From NCBI RefSeq assembly GCF_000233715.2, contig NC_021184.1, forward strand, positions 4,274,001 to 4,338,000: DNA of 64,000 nt, written 5' to 3'. The position numbers and the translations under genes are program-made. Below, one piece after another: positions 59,826 to 64,000 of this stretch (the first letter of the stretch is position 1; each line of letters starts with the position of its first letter). Origin of the DNA: Desulfoscipio gibsoniae DSM 7213. GTDB lineage: Bacteria; Bacillota; Desulfotomaculia; Desulfotomaculales; Desulfallaceae. A model generated the notes under the pieces. It saw only the letters and a program-made list of their open reading frames with translations, searched no databases and was not told the origin of the DNA.

Positions 59826-62372
59826 CCCTTCAACCGATACCGTTCCAGTCGCACCTTCCACCGTTACCAGCTGGCCATCGCGTAGGATTTGGGTAGCATT
59901 GCCGGTTGCAACCACTGCCGGGATATGATATTCGCGCGCAATGATTGCCGAATGCGACAGAAACCCGCCCGAGTCCGTCACCAGGGCGCCTACACTTGGG
60001 AAAAGTACCGACCAGACCGGCGACGTAATGGGGCATACCAGTACATCCCCGGGCTGAATCCTGTGGAATTCCGACTCGCTAAGAATTACCCGAACCGGCC
60101 CAGTGTAGCGCCCCGCCGACGCAGCGATCCCTTTGAGCGCCCGGGCGTCCGCCTGCCGGCTGCCGCTGGCTGCTGCAGCAAAGACCCGCTCATAGAACCA
60201 CATTACTGCTTCATGAACCCAGCGTGCTTCCGCAGGCAGGGCGGCAAAGGAAGGCGGCGCTGGCGGCAGTGTACCGTAGCTTGCGGGTCCGGGGTTTGCC
60301 AGTACCCAGGCGCGCTCCCCCTTGCGGCGGGCAACCAACTCATGCAGGTTTTCCCCGGTACCTAATGCCATACGGGCCTCTTTGAATTCCAAGAAGAAAA
60401 CATCATCCTGTTTGGCAATTTGCTTGTGCTCGACCAAGCGGCGTCCCATCTCCAGGGAGATATACCGCAAAAGCGCCAGCGGCATGCTGGTGTCGTAGAA
60501 CCCGTGCTCTTCACGTACCGGGTAAGCCCTTTCGGCCCGGGTCATTGCCCGCTCGAAGCGGTCCCGCTCTGCCGCCGGGCGTCCGGACAACATCCGCCGG
60601 GCCTGGGACACCAGGTGGGCGCGCTTTTCCGCCAGTGCCTGTGCGTCCGCCTCCGGGTTATAATTTCGACTGATTTGGTTGGCGATCAGAGCAAGGAGCA
60701 GTTCCGGCGTCTCCGCCAGGGTCGGGTCGGCCACTTCATAGCGGATAGTCCGGCAGCCAAACTCCCGCTGGTATGAAGCAAATGCTTTGGCGAAGCCCGC
60801 GTCTGCCGCGGCCATGCGCTCCAAGGTAGGCCGGTCGGTTTGTTGGAACAGATCCGACAGTGATGGGTTCTCCCGTACTTGCTGGGCAATCCGGGCCAGG
60901 GCACGGGCCGGGGCGCTCGATGTCTCGGAGAGGCCGCTTAACATTTCAAATGCCTGCTCCTCTTTCCAACCCAGTAAATCACGGCAAGTAAAGGTAAACT
61001 CAGCCAGCAGCAGGTTAAGTGATTGGTTAAGCATCATGTGCATCTCCTGGCTCTCCCTAACCAGAAGGCTAACTGCCTCGGCGTGCCTGTCCAGACCGTC
61101 AGCGGGCAGTGTCTGCAGCTTGGTGTCCCTTAAAGCCGTAAGCTGCTTAATCAGGTTCGGCTTGAATTCGGCATACCACTGCTCAATGCACTTGCCCGCC
61201 TTATCGGCGCGGGCCGCCTCTGTGCAATCCCGAATACGTGCCCGCAGCGATGGCAGCAGGCGGATCAATAAACCGGTCAGCCAATCAGGCAGCGGCGGGC
61301 GGTCCTTTCCACCCAGGGGGACCATCCGCAGGTATACCCATCCCCCAATCTCACGTTCTTCCACCGTTTCTGTGAGCAGCCCAAATTCAGTACACATCTT
61401 TCGAAACCCCGGGTTGGCCGCAGGCAGCAGAACCGAACGGGTTAGAGGATATAGCGGCTGCGGGTAGTGGGAATCTCCGCGCTCCCAGTACCCGGAAGGC
61501 GGCTCCACCGGCACTGGTACGGGTTCCGTTTCCCCGGCATCTGACAGCGTGGTAATAGGCCGGGCCTGCAACAAGTATAGTTTGCCATCTTTCAAAACCC
61601 ATTCAATGTCCTGGGGGTTGCCAAAGTATTTTTCCACCTGCCTGGCCAGCTCTGCCACCGCCAGCACTTCACGTTCACCCAGGGCATTTTCCGGAGAACT
61701 CCGGCAGACGGCCCGACCCTCTCGGACCACCCACTCATCCGGGGAAGCCTGCCCGGAGACCAGGCGCTCACCCAGTCCTCGAACGGCGCTGACCACCGTT
61801 TCGGAGCGGTCGCCGGTTACAGGATTGGCGGTAAAAGCTACCCCGGCAGCATCGGCCTCAATCATGGGCTGTATTAGCACCGCCATCCGGTCTGCTCCCA
61901 ATTCCCGGTTCGTTTGGTAGGTCAGGATATGGCCGCTAAAAGCGGAAGCCCAACATTTGCACACGGCATCGGCAGTGGCATTATAACCGCGCACATTCAA
62001 AACCGTCTCGTACTGGCCGGCAAAGGAAGCACCGGCCAGGTCCTCCGCTACCCCGGAGGATCGCACGGCTAGCGGAGCATCCCCAAAGGCAGCGAGGGCA
62101 CGGTGGAGAGCTTCCTCAATGGGGGCCGGCAGCGGTTTTTTAACTATCACATCAGCAGCCTGACCGGGGTCGTTAAAGGTTGCAGCAACATGGGCTGCGA
62201 AAGCCGCGGTGGTTACGACAATACCGTCAGGAACAGGAAACCCCGCGGCCAGCAGGCGTGACAAGTTCGTGGCTTTAGTTCCGACCCGGCCGGAAAGGGC
62301 AGTTTCAGGGGCACGCAGTGGTAAAACGTATGGAATGGTTTCCTGCTGCCGCTTATCATCGCCCTTAACCAT
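59817..62372 (-). CDS. PEP synthase/rifampin phosphotransferase-like enzyme
   Basis: 851 residues. N-terminal ATP-grasp (PPDK_N) domain: GTKATNLSRLLAAGFPVPDG, LAVRSSGVAEDLAGASFAGQ and DGKLYLLQARPITTL. A large central helical domain (about 300-700) corresponds to the rifampin-binding part of Rph. The C-terminal swivel His domain has VTDSGGFLSHSAIIAREYHIPAVVATG with the phosphorylated His. Length and arrangement fit rifampin phosphotransferase better than a PEP synthase, which has a TIM-barrel. The upstream TetR gene is on the same strand; AAGGAGG precedes the ATG. Substrate not certain. Confidence 0.8.
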   Translation of the reverse strand: MVKGDDKRQQETIPYVLPLRAPETALSGRVGTKATNLSRLLAAGFPVPDGIVVTTAAFAAHVAATFNDPGQAADVIVKKPLPAPIEEALHRALAAFGDAPLAVRSSGVAEDLAGASFAGQYETVLNVRGYNATADAVCKCWASAFSGHILTYQTNRELGADRMAVLIQPMIEADAAGVAFTANPVTGDRSETVVSAVRGLGERLVSGQASPDEWVVREGRAVCRSSPENALGEREVLAVAELARQVEKYFGNPQDIEWVLKDGKLYLLQARPITTLSDAGETEPVPVPVEPPSGYWERGDSHYPQPLYPLTRSVLLPAANPGFRKMCTEFGLLTETVEEREIGGWVYLRMVPLGGKDRPPLPDWLTGLLIRLLPSLRARIRDCTEAARADKAGKCIEQWYAEFKPNLIKQLTALRDTKLQTLPADGLDRHAEAVSLLVRESQEMHMMLNQSLNLLLAEFTFTCRDLLGWKEEQAFEMLSGLSETSSAPARALARIAQQVRENPSLSDLFQQTDRPTLERMAAADAGFAKAFASYQREFGCRTIRYEVADPTLAETPELLLALIANQISRNYNPEADAQALAEKRAHLVSQARRMLSGRPAAERDRFERAMTRAERAYPVREEHGFYDTSMPLALLRYISLEMGRRLVEHKQIAKQDDVFFLEFKEARMALGTGENLHELVARRKGERAWVLANPGPASYGTLPPAPPSFAALPAEARWVHEAVMWFYERVFAAAASGSRQADARALKGIAASAGRYTGPVRVILSESEFHRIQPGDVLVCPITSPVWSVLFPSVGALVTDSGGFLSHSAIIAREYHIPAVVATGNATQILRDGQLVTVEGATGTVSVEGLH

Positions 62373-62390
62373 GTTTATGTGCCTCCTTTT

Positions 62391-63020
62391 TTATACATCA
62401 GAATTTGCATTTGCGCCTTGCCGTTTAAGGTCACGTATTAATACTTCCAGCGCCCAGGTAAGTGCGGCCGAAGTATCCTCAGCATCAAGCCCGAACCGCT
62501 GGCGGAGGGTTGCCCAGCCCAAAGAGCCGGCCAGGTAGCGAACTATGGCCGCTGACCGCCGGGCTACCTCAGGTGGTAAATTAGGGGCGCCTTCAGCCAC
62601 AAGGCTGTCAATTATATCGTCCCGCTGCTGCCTGCTTTCCGGCTTAATATTAAGCGCCGCCAGAACGGATATAACGGCCTGAATTGCAGCCGTGTTCTGT
62701 TCGAACACCGGAACAGACTTGGCTATCCAGGCGGGAATTTCATCAATTGTACTGGGGGTGGGCGGCATTTGCGAGCCGGCCACTTCGCTTGCCCACTCGT
62801 ACATTTCTTCCAACAGCGCCTCCCGGGTTGGAAAGTGGCGGTAAACCGAGGCGTAGGAAATCCCGGCTCGGTCGGCTACGTCCTGCACGCTAAAGGTATT
62901 GATGCGGCCTTGGGCAACAAATGAGGCGACCGCCTCCATGATTAGATTGCGGGTATATTCCCGCTGGCGATTCCGCAAGGGACTGGAGTATGATCGTGTT
63001 TCAGGTTTATTCTGAGTCAA
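62391..63020 (-). CDS. TetR/AcrR-family regulator
   Basis: 209 residues: NRQREYTRNLIMEAVASFVA with FSVQDVADRAGISYASVYRHFPTREALLEEM is the HTH. The ligand domain is Ala-rich. TTG 63020 has GGGAG 11 nt upstream (another TTG at 63029). First gene of the operon with the PEP enzyme and followed by it with 19 bp spacing; probably represses both through the palindrome at 63041. Confidence 0.88.
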   Translation of the reverse strand: MTQNKPETRSYSSPLRNRQREYTRNLIMEAVASFVAQGRINTFSVQDVADRAGISYASVYRHFPTREALLEEMYEWASEVAGSQMPPTPSTIDEIPAWIAKSVPVFEQNTAAIQAVISVLAALNIKPESRQQRDDIIDSLVAEGAPNLPPEVARRSAAIVRYLAGSLGWATLRQRFGLDAEDTSAALTWALEVLIRDLKRQGANANSDV

Positions 63021-63040
63021 TTTTTTCAACTCCCTCTATA

Positions 63041-63065
63041 TTGACTAAAGATATTGTTTAGTTAA
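63041..63065. promoter_or_regulatory. operator palindrome of the tetR-PEP-enzyme operon
   Basis: TTGACTAAA and TTTAGTTAA (one mismatch) are separated by 7 bp and lie directly upstream of the TetR ribosome-binding site. Confidence 0.6.
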
Positions 63066-63324
63066 TTTACAAATTATATTATACTTATTGGGTAGATATG
63101 TCAATAGATTCGACAGCCATCATATATACGAAGCACTGATTGACCGTAGTAGCAAACGTAAAAACCCTGAAGAATTGAGTGAGGCAGAAAAGTCTTTGGA
63201 ACGTCGGCTAGAGTGATGATGGGCGGTTTGGTAGGGCGCTGGCAGTTATGCAGGCTAAGAATAACCATATTGCCACAAAAATATTACTGTGATATTCTTG
63301 ATTTGGAAAAAATAAAAATTTGCA
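63066..63324. other. intergenic region, decayed gene end
   Basis: A 29-codon frame at about 63127-63216 (YEALIDRSSKRKNPEELSEA) ending in TGA looks like the tail of an unknown gene without start. No other structure seen. Confidence 0.35.
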
Positions 63325-63445
63325 CAAGGGGAGCTTCTAGTTTGGAGCTGAGAGTGCGGGAAAGACTCGCTGACCCTGGAACCTGAGCGTTATTTGGCGC
63401 TGCCTGCAAAGTACAGGTACTGGATAATACCAGCGGAGGGATGTG
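63325..63445 (+). promoter_or_regulatory. TPP riboswitch (THI element)
   Basis: It contains the conserved core GCTGAGAGTGCGGG, GACCCTGGAACCTGA and CTGGATAATACCAGCGGAGG in order with the expected spacing. It binds thiamin pyrophosphate and shuts down thiM. Confidence 0.93.
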
Positions 63446-63546
63446 ATATAAATATTTTTATTTTACGCATTCTCTTTGGGAATGCGGTTTTTAATTTAAG
63501 CATGAACCATAAACAATGATTGAATTAGGAAGGCGGTTGACTACTG

Positions 63547-64000
63547 ATGACTGAAAAAATGCTAAAAGATATTGCTGATTATTTAATTAAAATAAGAGAA
63601 ACCATACCTTTGATACACAACATCACCAACATGGTGGCAATGAATGATACCGCCAATATCTTGCTACACATTGGCGCTTCCCCGGTAATGGCCCATGCCC
63701 GGGAAGAAGTTGAGGAAATGGTTGCCCTCTCCGGCGCCCTGGTTCTAAATATCGGCACCTTAACACCAGAGCTGGTAGAGAGTATGCTTTATGCCGGAAA
63801 GAAGGCTAACCAACTCGGTATTCCCGTGGTACTGGACCCTGTAGGGGCAGGTGCTACCAGTTTGAGAACCCAAAGTTCATTACGTATTCTCAATGAGGTA
63901 AATGTAACTATTTTACGTGGTAACGCTGCGGAAATAGCTATTTTAGGTGGTCTGGATGCCACCGTTAAGGGTGTGGACGCTGCCGGGGTATCAGCCGGAA
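63547..64000 (+). CDS. thiM: hydroxyethylthiazole kinase ThiM (partial, runs off the window)
   Basis: It phosphorylates 4-methyl-5-hydroxyethylthiazole for thiamin salvage. The first 151 codons are present: [48 protein letters not shown] and [14 protein letters not shown], all typical, with NGNAAE-type block present as [22 protein letters not shown] precedes the ATG. It is first behind the TPP riboswitch; other thi genes may follow outside the window. Confidence 0.95.
   Translation, partial: MTEKMLKDIADYLIKIRETIPLIHNITNMVAMNDTANILLHIGASPVMAHAREEVEEMVALSGALVLNIGTLTPELVESMLYAGKKANQLGIPVVLDPVGAGATSLRTQSSLRILNEVNVTILRGNAAEIAILGGLDATVKGVDAAGVSAG

Overview
The window looks like chromosome of an anaerobic, probably spore-forming Bacillota of the Desulfotomaculum/Peptococcaceae type. 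This is an inference from a DUF3231 protein, a hydrogenase-maturation protease, a lactate-permease homologue, several sulfur-compound transporters, a UGA-decoding selenoprotein set including SelD, a T-box tyrS and a TPP-riboswitch thiM. Base composition is mixed and pseudogene and insertion-sequence debris is common.

Layout. 1-3 kb: a minus-strand ECF sigma / anti-sigma operon with an extra sigma-like protein and a small membrane protein. 3-10 kb: an unknown Cys-tailed protein, a lipoprotein pair (DUF3160 and CapA-like), a pseudouridine synthase and a DUF1232 protein. 10-15 kb: remnants (phosphate/tungstate-type ABC ATPase, IS1182-like transposase, DUF1694 protein) around a HAD phosphatase and a complete IS607-type element. 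15-20 kb: an acetyltransferase, a hydrogenase protease, an ArsB/NhaD permease, and a FetAB exporter with its PadR regulator and a palindromic operator, followed by a scrambled graveyard of fet and padR pieces. 20-29 kb: a sulfur and anion cluster (PAPS-type sulfotransferase, SLC13 permease, lactate permease, a small selenoprotein, LysR, TauE/SafE exporter, DoxD-like pair). 29-36.6 kb: a regulator fused to a GIY-YIG domain, a second LysR, a J-domain protein, a UxxC selenoprotein, an IS110 element, then selD (itself encoding Sec) and another selenoprotein. 36-47 kb: a decayed defence island (Schlafen/AlbA_2-like, XPD-like helicase, McrC-like and RelE remnants, a type III restriction-modification system with a frameshifted res, MazG, and a two-gene helicase cassette). 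47-54 kb: repeats and fragments, a CopD-like membrane protein, a SWIM protein, T-box/tyrS, a truncated TetR, DUF3231 and a toxin-antitoxin pair. 54-64 kb: a lipoprotein, an L,D-transpeptidase, a TetR pseudogene whose palindromic operators survive beside a sigma-54 activator gene, an Fe-S/DUF3786 protein, a rifampin-phosphotransferase-like PEP enzyme with its TetR, and TPP riboswitch/thiM running off the end.

The most interesting content is the selenium set. Standard ORF calling misses the in-frame UGA in all four genes: selD (34860), a UxxC thioredoxin-fold protein (32808), a second small protein (35936) that uses UGA both as Sec and as stop, and a third (20301 on the minus strand) with no recognisable start codon just behind the lactate permease. 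Other points of interest are a palindromic ~175-bp dispersed repeat present twice, a candidate structured RNA in the IS110 end, a TnpB without a zinc ribbon, and the sulfotransferase/anion-transporter cluster.
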